Assembly: GCA_966250335.1 (NCBI GenBank)
Contig: CBINGZ010000006.1
Span: 1 to 64,000 of the forward strand
Direction of reading: 5' to 3'
Source: OLB7 sp966250335
GTDB lineage: Bacteria; Bacteroidota; Ignavibacteria; OLB7
Length of the DNA: 64,000 bases
The translations under genes and the position numbers were made by a program. Under the pieces are notes generated by a model. That model searched no databases and was not told the DNA's origin. It was given only the letters and a program-made list of their open reading frames with translations. Below are positions 17,842 to 25,853 of this stretch, piece after piece. Numbering within the stretch: position 1 is the stretch's first letter; every line of letters starts with the position of its first letter.

Positions 17842-19755
17842 TCACTCCGTAACGACCACTCTGGTCGTCTGTGTCCCTGTTCCGTCGCTTATTTCGATGA
17901 CGTATGTGCCGGCGGGAATTTCGTCGGTCTTGAGCGCGAAGCTCGCCACATTCCCCGTGTTCTCGGACAATACGACGTCGACGAGCTGGCCGAGCACGTT
18001 CATCACGCGAACGGTGATATCGCCCCCGGTCGACTTCGGCAGGAATTCCAGCGTCATATCGCTTCCCTTTCTGACGGGGTTGGGATATGCGCGGATTGCG
18101 CTGCCGTCGTCTGCCGAAATTCCGGCGCCTGAGGTGCGGGAACCGCCGTCGTTGCCGTTGCCGCGGCGATCCGGCAGCCTGATGATGCACGGACGACGCG
18201 GGCAGACCGGAATATCGCCGGTCAGTCCGACGGCCGTCCGTATCCACGGCAGGCGCGCGATCGGCGACACGGCAGGCATCCCCCAGCAACCCGGCACCCA
18301 TGCCGGCACCACCGGGAACGGCGCCCAGTTAAGCTGGCAGCCGGGCGCGCCGGTGATACCGGCTCCGTTCGGCCGAACCAGATAGAGCTCCTCGGGATCG
18401 GGGGGGGCCGCGAAATTCAGGTTGCTCTGTGAATATCCGCAGATGATATACCCGCCGGCGTCGTCCTCGATCGAGTACCCCCCCTCGTTCCCCATGCCGG
18501 TCCCCGGAGCGATCCTGTCGCCGTAGGTGAACGAGCAGATGATCCCCAGCGGACCGGTGTTCAACGTCAGCAGGAACGCCTCCAGGCCGGCCGCACCGTT
18601 GTTCGTGGTTCCGGTCAGCGCAAGCGATCCAACCGGGCCGCATACGTGGTTGTTCTGCACCTCGGTGATATCGTAGGCGATATCACCGTCGGCCGGGTTG
18701 GCTCCGTTGATCACGGCCTGTGCCAGCAGACCGCACGGGTTCGGCGTCGTACGCACCACATAGATATCGGTCGGCGCGTTGACCGTCGTGAATCCGGCGA
18801 AGACCAGATTGTTGAGGAACGGACCGGGGCTCACCAGCTCCTCCACGGAGTTGAACGCCTCGTTGGCCGTGCCGCCATGATCGGAAACGCCCTGCGGCGC
18901 CATGCCGATCGCTCCGTTGTTGCCGTTGACACGCATGCCGAGCCCCTGAAGCGCGTTGCCGAAGCTGGTGGTGCCCCCCGCGGCGACGATATCACCAAGT
19001 CCCACACCGCCACCGAGCCCGACAACAGCCTCGTCGAGTGCCATAAGGTAGTCGATGGCCCCACCGTTGTAGACCATGTTCCACTTGAGCGCGCCCGCGA
19101 TTCCCGTGCGGAAGAGGAGCGCATCCTGGGTGCCGCCGGAAAAGGACCATCCCGCCACGACATAATCGTTCGGGGTCGAGAACTGCGGCGGCATGTTGTT
19201 GCCGAACGCGGTACGCACCACGTCACGCCCCTCTTCGACCCTTCCGACAACGCCGTAGGTGCTGACCCAGACCACGGCGCCGTTGCAGTCGATCTCCATC
19301 AGATAGGCGTCGGTGCTTGCGCCTCCCCCCGGTTCGTCGGTCGTTCCCACGACGACGAATCCGCCCGTTCCGCCGGCTCCACCGCCGGCCGGAAGCTCGA
19401 CGATGCTGTAGGCGACATCGTTACCGGTGCCGCCGCTGATATTGTACGTGTTGGCCCAGATCACCGCGCCGCCGGGGTTCGTCCGCACGATGTACGAATC
19501 GAACGACGCCGCGGTGCAGGGAGTCGTCGCGTTCACATTCGGGGTCGATGAGCGCCCCACTGCGATATATCCGCCCCCTACGCACGTCGTCACCGGGGTC
19601 ACTCCACCGTATCCCGTTTCGATACATGGTCCCCCGTAGATGTGCTCCCACTGCGCAAGGGCATTCACCCCGCTGCAGAGTCCGATGACCATCACCGCCC
19701 AGAACGCCCGTAGCATCCGGGTCGCAACCGGTCTGTTTCCGTGTACCATTGTCAT
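17842..19755 (-). CDS. T9SS-secreted beta-propeller protein, array copy B
   Basis: This 637-aa protein is closest to copy C. A signal peptide covers ~1-35 (MVIGLCSGVNALAQ). The mature part starts WEHIYGGPCIETGYGGVTPV. Blade-like repeats include SFDSYIVRTNPGGAVIWANTY, DAYLMEIDCNGAVVWVSTYG, TQDALLFRTGIAGALKWNM and DIYVVRTTPNPCG. The linker (CPRRPCIIRLPDRRGNGNDG, then GSRTSGAG) joins the propeller to a T9SS sorting domain (YPNPVRKGSDMTLEFLPKS, VRVMNVLGQLVDV, EIPAGTYVIEISDG). The start has the shared GGAGACC ribosome-binding site. A strong terminator follows, so the gene is probably its own transcription unit. The function is unknown. Recent duplication with copy C is inferred from long near-identical linker and CTD segments. 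Confidence 0.87.
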   Translation of the reverse strand: MTMVHGNRPVATRMLRAFWAVMVIGLCSGVNALAQWEHIYGGPCIETGYGGVTPVTTCVGGGYIAVGRSSTPNVNATTPCTAASFDSYIVRTNPGGAVIWANTYNISGGTGNDVAYSIVELPAGGGAGGTGGFVVVGTTDEPGGGASTDAYLMEIDCNGAVVWVSTYGVVGRVEEGRDVVRTAFGNNMPPQFSTPNDYVVAGWSFSGGTQDALLFRTGIAGALKWNMVYNGGAIDYLMALDEAVVGLGGGVGLGDIVAAGGTTSFGNALQGLGMRVNGNNGAIGMAPQGVSDHGGTANEAFNSVEELVSPGPFLNNLVFAGFTTVNAPTDIYVVRTTPNPCGLLAQAVINGANPADGDIAYDITEVQNNHVCGPVGSLALTGTTNNGAAGLEAFLLTLNTGPLGIICSFTYGDRIAPGTGMGNEGGYSIEDDAGGYIICGYSQSNLNFAAPPDPEELYLVRPNGAGITGAPGCQLNWAPFPVVPAWVPGCWGMPAVSPIARLPWIRTAVGLTGDIPVCPRRPCIIRLPDRRGNGNDGGSRTSGAGISADDGSAIRAYPNPVRKGSDMTLEFLPKSTGGDITVRVMNVLGQLVDVVLSENTGNVASFALKTDEIPAGTYVIEISDGTGTQTTRVVVTE

Positions 19756-19779
19756 GGTCTCCCGAATAGTTGATGGAAC
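19756..19779 (-). promoter_or_regulatory. Conserved leader / RBS of copy B
   Basis: GTTCCATCAACTATTCGGGA is followed by GACC and then the ATG. It differs from the copy A leader at only one or two positions, although the flanking sequence is unrelated. Confidence 0.65.
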
Positions 19780-20194
19780 ATGTAACTCGAGGCGGGTCGC
19801 ATCAACAATTCATCAGGGACACTGCCGCGCATGCGTCTCATCGACAAGGTGTCCTTCTCATCGTGGGACGATTCGTCGCGACAACTGACGAACCGGAGAT
19901 GCCCCAGCCTTAAGGTCTGGCACTCCGTTCCCGTTCTTCCGCACAGCCGCGCATCGCGACCGTCGCCCGCAGATCCGCGCAGCCGACGCCTATGCATCGG
20001 AACACGACCCTGGGAACGCCCGGCCGGACTTCACGCAGTACGATCCTTCTATCTTCAGCTCGATGACGGACAGTCTGTGGCGCCCGGTCTCCTCTCCGGG
20101 CGGTCAGGTGATTGCTGTTCAGTGCTACAACGGACAATACAAGGGGAAGGGAGTAACGCTTCCCTCCATTAACGCCTCGGTTTCGGATAGATCA

Positions 20195-20234
20195 TCCGAT
20201 GCGGACCGACCCTTGCGGATCGATCCGCATCGGA
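20195..20234. repeat. Inverted repeat downstream of copy C
   Basis: TCCGATGCGGA (20195-20205) is repeated in inverse as TCCGCATCGGA (20224-20234). The 18-base loop contains the near-palindrome GCGGATCGATCCGC partly overlapping the arm. It could be a second terminator-like structure or an operator. Confidence 0.45.
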
Positions 20235-20245
20235 CGACATCCGGA

Positions 20246-20270
20246 GAGGACCTCCCCCTCGGAGGCCCTC
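20246..20270 (-). terminator. Hairpin downstream of copy C
   Basis: On the minus strand GAGGGCCTCC (20270-20261) pairs with GGAGGTCCTC (20255-20246) with one G-U pair and a five-base loop. No T run follows. It sits 67 bases past the stop of copy C. Confidence 0.5.
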
Positions 20271-20336
20271 TGCCCGGATGAATGCCCGCTCATACCCTCC
20301 CTTGCGGTCAGGCACGATTATTCATTGCGATACGGA

Positions 20337-22250
20337 TCAGTCTGTTACGACCACCCGCGTCGTCTGTGTCTTCTCGCCGTCGCTCACCTCGATAATGTAC
20401 GTGCCGGCCGACAGCTCGTCGGTCTTCAGCGCGAAGCTCGCCGTGCCGCCCGTGTTCTCGCTCGAGTTCACGTCGACAAGCTGGCCCAGCACCGTCATCA
20501 CACGCACGGTGATCGATCCGTTCGACTTCGGCAGGAACTCGATGGTCATGTCGTTCCCCTTGCGGATCGGATTCGGATATGCGTGCAGACCGGAACCGTT
20601 CTCCCCCGGAACTCCCGCGCCGGAGGTACGGGAACCGCCGTCGTTGCCGTTGCCGCGACGATCAGGCAGCCTGATGATGCACGGACGACGCGGGCAGAGC
20701 GCCGCCTGGCCCGGCAGAGTCATTCCCATGACAGTGACACTCGCCATCGCCAACGGCGACGAGAGGGCCATTCCGGGGCAGTTCACCATCATGACCGGAG
20801 ATGTCGTGCTTGCCGGCCACGCGACCTGGCAGCCCGGAGCGCCGGTGGCGCCCCACTGGTCGGGCCTGATACCGTACAGATCCGAGGGATCGGGCGGCGC
20901 CGTGAAATTCATGTTGCTGGTAGAGAGGGCCGAGATGATGAAGCCGAAACCATCCGCTTCGATCGCATGGCCGACCTCGGTCCCCAGTCCCGTCCCCGGC
21001 GCAGGAATATCGCCGTACGAGAAGGAGCAGTTGATCCCGAGCGTCCCTGTCGCCATCGTCAGCAGGAAGGCCTCCTGTCCGCCCGAGCCGTTGTTGGTGG
21101 AACCGGTCAGGGCGATATCTCCCATTGCGGCGCAGGCCAGCGGTCCCATACGGACTTCGGTGACATCATAAGCGATCTCGGCATCGGTCGCGTTGGCTCC
21201 GACCACGACGGTCTGCGCGGCCACGCCGCACGGGTTCGCCGTCGACCGGACCACGTAGAGATCGGGCGCGCCGTTCACGGTCGTGAACCCGGCGAAGACC
21301 AGGGTTCCCGCGTTGATGGCCGGCATCGTGATTTCGGTCACCGAGTTGAATCCCTCGTTGGCCGTGCTGCCGTGGTCGCTGACACCCTGCGGGGCCATGC
21401 CGATCGCGCCGGTGTTGCCGTTGACCCGTATGCCGAGACCCTGCAGGCCGTTACCGAAGCTGGTGGTTCCACCCGCGCCGACGATATCGCCAGGTCCCAC
21501 GCCGCCGCCGAGGTTGATCGTGGCTTCGTCGAGGCCCATCAGGTAATCGACACCGCCGCCGTCGTAGGAGGTGTTCCAGACGAGGCCGCCGTTGAATTTG
21601 GTTCTGAAGAGGAGCGCATCCTGCGTGCCGCTCTTGAACGTCCATCCGGCAACGATATAATCACCCGGCATCGCGGGGAAGGCGCCGAAGTTCGCAATGA
21701 TCACATCACGACCTTCATCCATCACTCCCGGCGATCCGTACGTGTTGACCCAGATCACGTTGCCGTTGCAATCCAGCTCCATCAGATACGCGTCGGTGCC
21801 CGCTCCTCCCGGTTCGTCGGTCGTTCCCACCACGATAAATCCGCCGTTGCCGTTCACGCCGCCGCCCGGGGGGAGCTCCACCATGTTGTAGGCATAGTCG
21901 TTCCCCGTGCCGCCGTCGATATTGTACGTGTTGGCCCAGCCCGGAGGCATCAGGTTGCCGATCGGGCTCGTCCGCACGACGTAGGAGTCGAAGGAAGCCG
22001 CGGTGCAGGGGGTGCCCGGAGGATTGTTCATCCCCGACGTCGACGACCGCCCGCAGAAGGCATAGCCGCCGCCGCAGTTGATGACGGGTATGGCGCCGCC
22101 ATATCCGCCTTCGATACATTGCCCACCGTAGTAGTGCTCGAACGACTGCCCGAAGGCGGCGGCGGCACTACAGAGCCCGACGGCCGTGACGGCCCAGATC
22201 GCCCGCATCCAGCGGGTTGTACCCGGTCCATTTCTCTGTACCATTGTCAT
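20337..22250 (-). CDS. T9SS-secreted beta-propeller protein, array copy C
   Basis: This 637-aa protein has a signal peptide (~1-35, ending AAAAFGQ) and the start SFEHYYGGQCIEGGYGGAIP. Propeller-blade repeats follow: SFDSYVVRTSPIGNLMPPG, DAYLMELDCNGNVIWVNTYG, TQDALLFRTKFNGGLVWNTS and DLYVVRSTANPCG. The linker has the same CPRRPCIIRLPDRRGNGNDG sequence as copy B, and the T9SS sorting domain is nearly identical (YPNPIRKGNDMTIEFLPKS, VRVMTVLGQLVDV, ELSAGTYIIEVSDG). The blades differ more between copies than the linker and CTD do. This suggests selection on the variable part, or gene conversion of the ends. The leader and ribosome-binding site match copies A and B. The function is unknown. Confidence 0.87.
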   Translation of the reverse strand: MTMVQRNGPGTTRWMRAIWAVTAVGLCSAAAAFGQSFEHYYGGQCIEGGYGGAIPVINCGGGYAFCGRSSTSGMNNPPGTPCTAASFDSYVVRTSPIGNLMPPGWANTYNIDGGTGNDYAYNMVELPPGGGVNGNGGFIVVGTTDEPGGAGTDAYLMELDCNGNVIWVNTYGSPGVMDEGRDVIIANFGAFPAMPGDYIVAGWTFKSGTQDALLFRTKFNGGLVWNTSYDGGGVDYLMGLDEATINLGGGVGPGDIVGAGGTTSFGNGLQGLGIRVNGNTGAIGMAPQGVSDHGSTANEGFNSVTEITMPAINAGTLVFAGFTTVNGAPDLYVVRSTANPCGVAAQTVVVGANATDAEIAYDVTEVRMGPLACAAMGDIALTGSTNNGSGGQEAFLLTMATGTLGINCSFSYGDIPAPGTGLGTEVGHAIEADGFGFIISALSTSNMNFTAPPDPSDLYGIRPDQWGATGAPGCQVAWPASTTSPVMMVNCPGMALSSPLAMASVTVMGMTLPGQAALCPRRPCIIRLPDRRGNGNDGGSRTSGAGVPGENGSGLHAYPNPIRKGNDMTIEFLPKSNGSITVRVMTVLGQLVDVNSSENTGGTASFALKTDELSAGTYIIEVSDGEKTQTTRVVVTD

Positions 22251-22275
22251 GGTCTCCTATAAAGGTTGATGGAAC
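22251..22275 (-). promoter_or_regulatory. Conserved leader / RBS of copy C
   Basis: GTTCCATCAACC is followed by TTTATAGGAGACC and the ATG. It matches the A and B leaders except for the central ATTCG/TTATA segment. Confidence 0.6.
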
Positions 22276-22526
22276 GTTTATCAGATGGCGGTATGGCCCA
22301 CAGGCCGCTCGGGACACTGCGCGACCGTCCGCCCGGGATGGAGTGCCCGTTCCATCCCGAGCGTCGATCACTGCATATACAACGGATGCAGGTCTTCCGC
22401 CCAAAGGCCCTGTTATCCTTTTACGATATTATTATTCTCTTGCCGCTTTCTACGATCGCCGTCGACCGCCGATGAACGCGGCGTCGATCCATGGTTTCGT
22501 CGACTGATCTCCGGAAGTCGATTTCC

Positions 22527-22549
22527 CCCTTCTCCCGTCGGGAGAAGGG
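22527..22549. terminator. Perfect hairpin in the D-C interval
   Basis: CCCTTCTCCC (22527-22536) and GGGAGAAGGG (22540-22549) form a perfect 10-bp stem with a three-base loop. It lies well downstream of D's own terminator and 277 bases before copy C. It may be a second terminator or an attenuator in C's leader. Confidence 0.5.
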
Positions 22550-22729
22550 TTCATCGTGATCGACCCACGTTGATCCGCGTCGCCGCGCGAACTCACGTCG
22601 ATCGACTGAATGGTTGAGATACGTCGGACCGGACAGGGCCGGTAAGCGGAGGGGTCGCTTAAGACCGTGTGGAGGTTTGCATGATTTCCCGGCATACGGC
22701 AGCACGGGTCACGCGATCGGATATCGAAC

Positions 22730-22770
22730 GGAATAAAGAGGGGGAGCACTTCCGTGCCGGAGGTGCTCCC
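22730..22770 (-). terminator. Terminator of copy D
   Basis: On the minus strand GGGAGCACCTCC (22770-22759) pairs with GGAAGTGCTCCC (22753-22742) with one mismatch. CCTCTTTATT follows. The stem resembles the terminator of copy B. Confidence 0.7.
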
Positions 22771-22818
22771 TCCCCGGTTTCGCTCATCGCTTGTTCGATC
22801 GGCGCGAATCTATCGTGG

Positions 22819-24744
22819 TCAGTCAGTCACGATCACGCGCGCCGTCTGCGTCTTGGTTCCGTCACTTATTTCTATCACGTAGGTACCGGCCGGAAGCTCG
22901 GCGGTCTTGAACGCGAAGCTTGCCGTGCCGCCCGTGTTGTCGCTGGAGTTCACATCCACGATCTGGCCGAGGGCGTTCATCACGCGGACGGTGATCGGAT
23001 CGTTCGACCCGGGGACGAATTCCAGCGTCATGTCGCCACCCTTTCTGATCGGATTGGGATATGCACGAATCCCCCCCGCCTCCTCGCTCAGGCTGCCGGC
23101 GCCCGACGTGCGCGAACCGCCGTCGTTGCCGTTCCCGCGGTTGTCCGGGAGCCTGATGATGCATGGAGCGCGCGGACAGACGCGGTTCCAGATGTTCTCG
23201 GGGAGATCGACCGAGGAGTTCGTGAGCGAGGCGACCGGCATGTTGGTCGTAAAGCTCCAGCAGCCCGGGACCCAGACCGGCCACAGAACGTTCGTCGGGA
23301 ACCATGTCATCTGGCAACCCGGCGGAGCAAACATGTTCGTCGTGGAGCCGGTACCGTCCGTTCTGACCAGGTATACATCCTCAGGATCAGGCGGCGCCGT
23401 GAAGTTCATGTTGCTTGTGGAGAAGCCGGTCATGGCGAACCCGCCTCCATCTTCCACGATTCCGTGGCCGATCTCGATGCCCGCCCCCGTACCCGGCGCG
23501 ACGAGGTCACCGTAGGTAAACCCGCGGATGACTCCGAGTCCCGGCGTCAGGGTCATGAGAAACATTTCCGGTGCGGGCGCTCCGCTGTTGGTCTGCCCCG
23601 TCAGAGCGTAGCCCCCCGGCGGACAGATCGGATGGCCCGAGGACTCGACGATATCGAAGGCGATATCCCTGTCGGCGACGGCCGGGCTTGCGATCACCGT
23701 CTGCGTGATGAAGAAGCATGGGTTCGGGTTGGTCTTCACCGCGTAGACGTCGTGCGGACCGTTGAACGTCGAGAACCCGGCAAACACCAGATCGGACGTC
23801 CCTCCGAACTGTGTCTCGATCACGCTGTTGAACGTCTCGTTGGCGGGGGAGCCGTAATCGGCGGCGCCGTGCAGCGCGGCGATCGTGACCATGCCGCTGT
23901 TGCCGTCGAGGCGGTAGGCAAGGCCCTGCAGGGCGTTACCGAAGCTGGTGGTGCCGCCGGCCGCGATGATATCTCCCACGTTCGGGCTGAACCCGCTCAC
24001 CGACTCCGTGATGCTCCTGAAGTAATCGATCGCTCCGCCGTCGTAGCTGGAGTTCCACCTCAGGTTCCCCACCGGATCGGTACGGAAGAGAAGTCCGTCC
24101 TGCGTGCCGTAGGTGAACCCCCAGCCGGCGACGACCAGATCGCCCGGCTGCGAATTCCACGGAAGCATGCCGTTCCCGTTGAGGGCCACCATGATGTCGC
24201 GTCCTTCCTCGACCGTGCCTGGGGTGCCGTACGTTCTGGACCAGAGGTAGGCGCCGTTGCAGTCGATCTCCATGATGTAGGCATCGCGACCGCCGGTGCC
24301 GGCCGGTTCGTCGGTGGTGCCGACAACGTAGAAGCCGGTTCCGGTCGGATTCTCGACAACCGCGTACGCCTCGTCGTTACCGGTGCCGCCGCTGATGTTG
24401 TAGGTGTTCGACCACGGCAGTGGTGGTGGAACGCTGAGAGGAGGCGCTCCGGCCTGCGGAATGAACGCGATATAGGTATCGAACGACGGAGAAGGCCAGC
24501 CGCCGCACGGCGTGCTGGAGGTGACGTTCGGCGAGTTCGTCCGCCCGACCGTGATATAGCCCGGCGCCGTCGAACAGGTCACGACCTTCGCGATACCGTA
24601 TCCCGTCTCGATACATCCTGCACCGAAGACGTACTCCCACCCCTGAGCCGATGTTTCGTAGGCTCCGCCGACATAGAGAAGCAGTGCTCCTCCTATCGCT
24701 GTCGCGAGTCGGCTTTTTCGGTAGCTCCTAACCTTAGCGATCAT
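22819..24744 (-). CDS. T9SS-secreted beta-propeller protein, array copy D
   Basis: This 641-aa protein is the most diverged copy and the first in transcription order. A signal peptide (~1-35, VGGAYETSAQ) precedes GWEYVFGAGCIETGYGIAKV. Blades include DAYIMEIDCNGAYLWSRTYG, TQDGLLFRTDPVGNLRWNSS and DVYAVKTNPNPC. The linker CPRAPCIIRLPDNRGNGNDG is shared, and the T9SS sorting domain is typical (YPNPIRKGGDMTLEFVPGS, VRVMNALGQIVDV, ELPAGTYVIEISDG, ARVIVTD). I start at the ATG 24744, which gives a good signal peptide and follows a GGGAGAGAG ribosome-binding region. The upstream extension lacks protein character. A terminator follows at 22730-22770. The function is unknown. Confidence 0.85.
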   Translation of the reverse strand: MIAKVRSYRKSRLATAIGGALLLYVGGAYETSAQGWEYVFGAGCIETGYGIAKVVTCSTAPGYITVGRTNSPNVTSSTPCGGWPSPSFDTYIAFIPQAGAPPLSVPPPLPWSNTYNISGGTGNDEAYAVVENPTGTGFYVVGTTDEPAGTGGRDAYIMEIDCNGAYLWSRTYGTPGTVEEGRDIMVALNGNGMLPWNSQPGDLVVAGWGFTYGTQDGLLFRTDPVGNLRWNSSYDGGAIDYFRSITESVSGFSPNVGDIIAAGGTTSFGNALQGLAYRLDGNSGMVTIAALHGAADYGSPANETFNSVIETQFGGTSDLVFAGFSTFNGPHDVYAVKTNPNPCFFITQTVIASPAVADRDIAFDIVESSGHPICPPGGYALTGQTNSGAPAPEMFLMTLTPGLGVIRGFTYGDLVAPGTGAGIEIGHGIVEDGGGFAMTGFSTSNMNFTAPPDPEDVYLVRTDGTGSTTNMFAPPGCQMTWFPTNVLWPVWVPGCWSFTTNMPVASLTNSSVDLPENIWNRVCPRAPCIIRLPDNRGNGNDGGSRTSGAGSLSEEAGGIRAYPNPIRKGGDMTLEFVPGSNDPITVRVMNALGQIVDVNSSDNTGGTASFAFKTAELPAGTYVIEISDGTKTQTARVIVTD

Positions 24745-24774
24745 TGTGCTCTCTCCCGAAATGGTTGATGGAAC
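24745..24774 (-). promoter_or_regulatory. Leader / RBS of copy D
   Basis: GTTCCATCAACCATTTCGGG is followed by AGAGAGCACA and the ATG. The first half matches the leaders of A-C. The ribosome-binding half is diverged. Confidence 0.55.
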
Positions 24775-24974
24775 TGTGAGTTCGACCATGTATGTCAAGC
24801 GGGTGACATGGTGCTCGGTTCGGGATATGGCCGGTTTGATCAGATGCCGTGTGGTGCTCTTTCCACAGGATGGATCTCGCTCGGCATAACGAACGGATAT
24901 GTACTCCCCCGCCAGTGGGTCGCATACTTCCGGTTCGACATGCCTGTACCTCTCAGGAACATGGTATGACGGTT

Positions 24975-25004
24975 TCCCACGGCCGCTCCTCAACGGCCGT
25001 GGGA
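24975..25004. terminator. Hairpin after the Cys-rich secreted gene
   Basis: TCCCACGGCCG (24975-24985) and CGGCCGTGGGA (24994-25004) form a perfect 11-bp stem with an 8-base loop. It lies 35 bases after the stop codon. It probably separates this gene from copy D. Confidence 0.65.
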
Positions 25005-25039
25005 CCGATTCTCCGCCGTAGCGGGGTATCCAAAGGTTC

Positions 25040-25636
25040 TTATTCGCAGGTCGACTCGCAGGAGGCGCCGTAGCTGGAGCCGCTGCATGTCGAGCCGCTG
25101 CTTCCGATCAGGTTGATCACCGCCGCCCCGGAGGGTCCGTTCGGGCAGCAGACCGTGTACGCCCGTACGCAGCAGGCGCCGGGCGCGCAGGTCGTGAAGA
25201 AGGTGTTCAACCCTGTCCCGTGCCTGCCGACGCAGCTCGGGATGTTCACCTCCGACATCGCGGGGGTGGCGCATGAACCGGGACATGGAGTATATCCCTG
25301 GGCCACGCCGGCCGCGATCGTCGCCCGCGCCATGGCGCCGAACAACGCCCTGGTCGTGGTGTTGTTGATCGACGTCGGGTTTCCCGCCAGGGAGATCGAC
25401 GCCGGATCGATGTAGTAGTTCTTCTGACCGGAGGAGGTCAGGAGCACGAAGATTTCCCAACTGACCTGGTACGAATCGTTTCCCGATGCATAAGCAATAT
25501 CGCCGCCGGATATTAGTTCAACGCTCGCCTCGATCGTGGTTATCACGGTTCCGCCCTCACTGCCGCAGGGAAGGCTCTGGGCACGGGCGATGGATGCGAA
25601 AACACACAGGAGTAGCGCGGCCGCGATTGCTTTCAT
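25040..25636 (-). CDS. Small secreted 12-cysteine protein of unknown function
   Basis: This 198-aa protein has a signal peptide (residues 1-19, LLLCVFASIARAQ). The mature part contains 12 cysteines, 11 of them in the last ~90 residues, including the patterns CPGSC, CAPGACC and VCC, and three single Cys near the end (STCSG, ASCES, STCE). The even count fits disulphide bonding in the periplasm or outside the cell. There is no T9SS domain or lipobox. The name of the family is not recognised. It lies between the two-ended HTH regulator (upstream) and propeller copy D (downstream) on the same strand, so it could be part of the same surface programme. That link is inferred from position only. Confidence 0.75.
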   Translation of the reverse strand: MKAIAAALLLCVFASIARAQSLPCGSEGGTVITTIEASVELISGGDIAYASGNDSYQVSWEIFVLLTSSGQKNYYIDPASISLAGNPTSINNTTTRALFGAMARATIAAGVAQGYTPCPGSCATPAMSEVNIPSCVGRHGTGLNTFFTTCAPGACCVRAYTVCCPNGPSGAAVINLIGSSGSTCSGSSYGASCESTCE

Positions 25637-25798
25637 GTAGAGTGTTGTCCGGGTCGGTTAGTGCTTGAACTCAACTTCGGTCCCGCTCGGAATCGAAGCA
25701 TCGTAACGCCTGTAGGTACGGCGTCACGGTACAGTGCTAAAATGCCTCATATCATGACCTAAATGCACCTACCATTTCCTGTAGTTTTTGCCCTTCAC

Positions 25799-25844
25799 GA
25801 TACGATTCATGATACGATTCGCGATACTTTCGCGATATGTGTGG
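25799..25844. repeat. Tandem 11-12-bp repeats upstream of the Cys-rich gene
   Basis: Four units start with GATA: GATACGATTCAT (25799), GATACGATTCGC (25811), GATACTTTCGC (25823) and a degraded GATATGTGTGG (25834). The period is close to one helical turn. They lie 163-208 bases before the Cys-rich gene and directly after the stop of the regulator gene, so they could be binding sites for a repeated-contact regulator. Confidence 0.5.
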
Positions 25845-25853
25845 AAGCGGTGG

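Larger units (their letters stand above)
19756..20336. other. Intergenic C-B region
   Basis: These 581 bases lie between copy C (upstream) and copy B. They hold the copy B leader and two hairpins after copy C (20195-20234 and 20246-20270). No protein-like frame or RNA gene was recognised in the remaining ~400 bases. Confidence 0.55.
22251..22818. other. Intergenic D-C region
   Basis: These 568 bases separate copy D from copy C. They contain the terminator of D (22730-22770), a perfect hairpin (22527-22549) and the leader of C. No gene was recognised. Confidence 0.55.

Noticed and set aside
20199..22262. A 687-codon plus-strand open frame
   Set aside because: It is antisense to propeller copy C; the minus frame has a signal peptide and a T9SS sorting domain.
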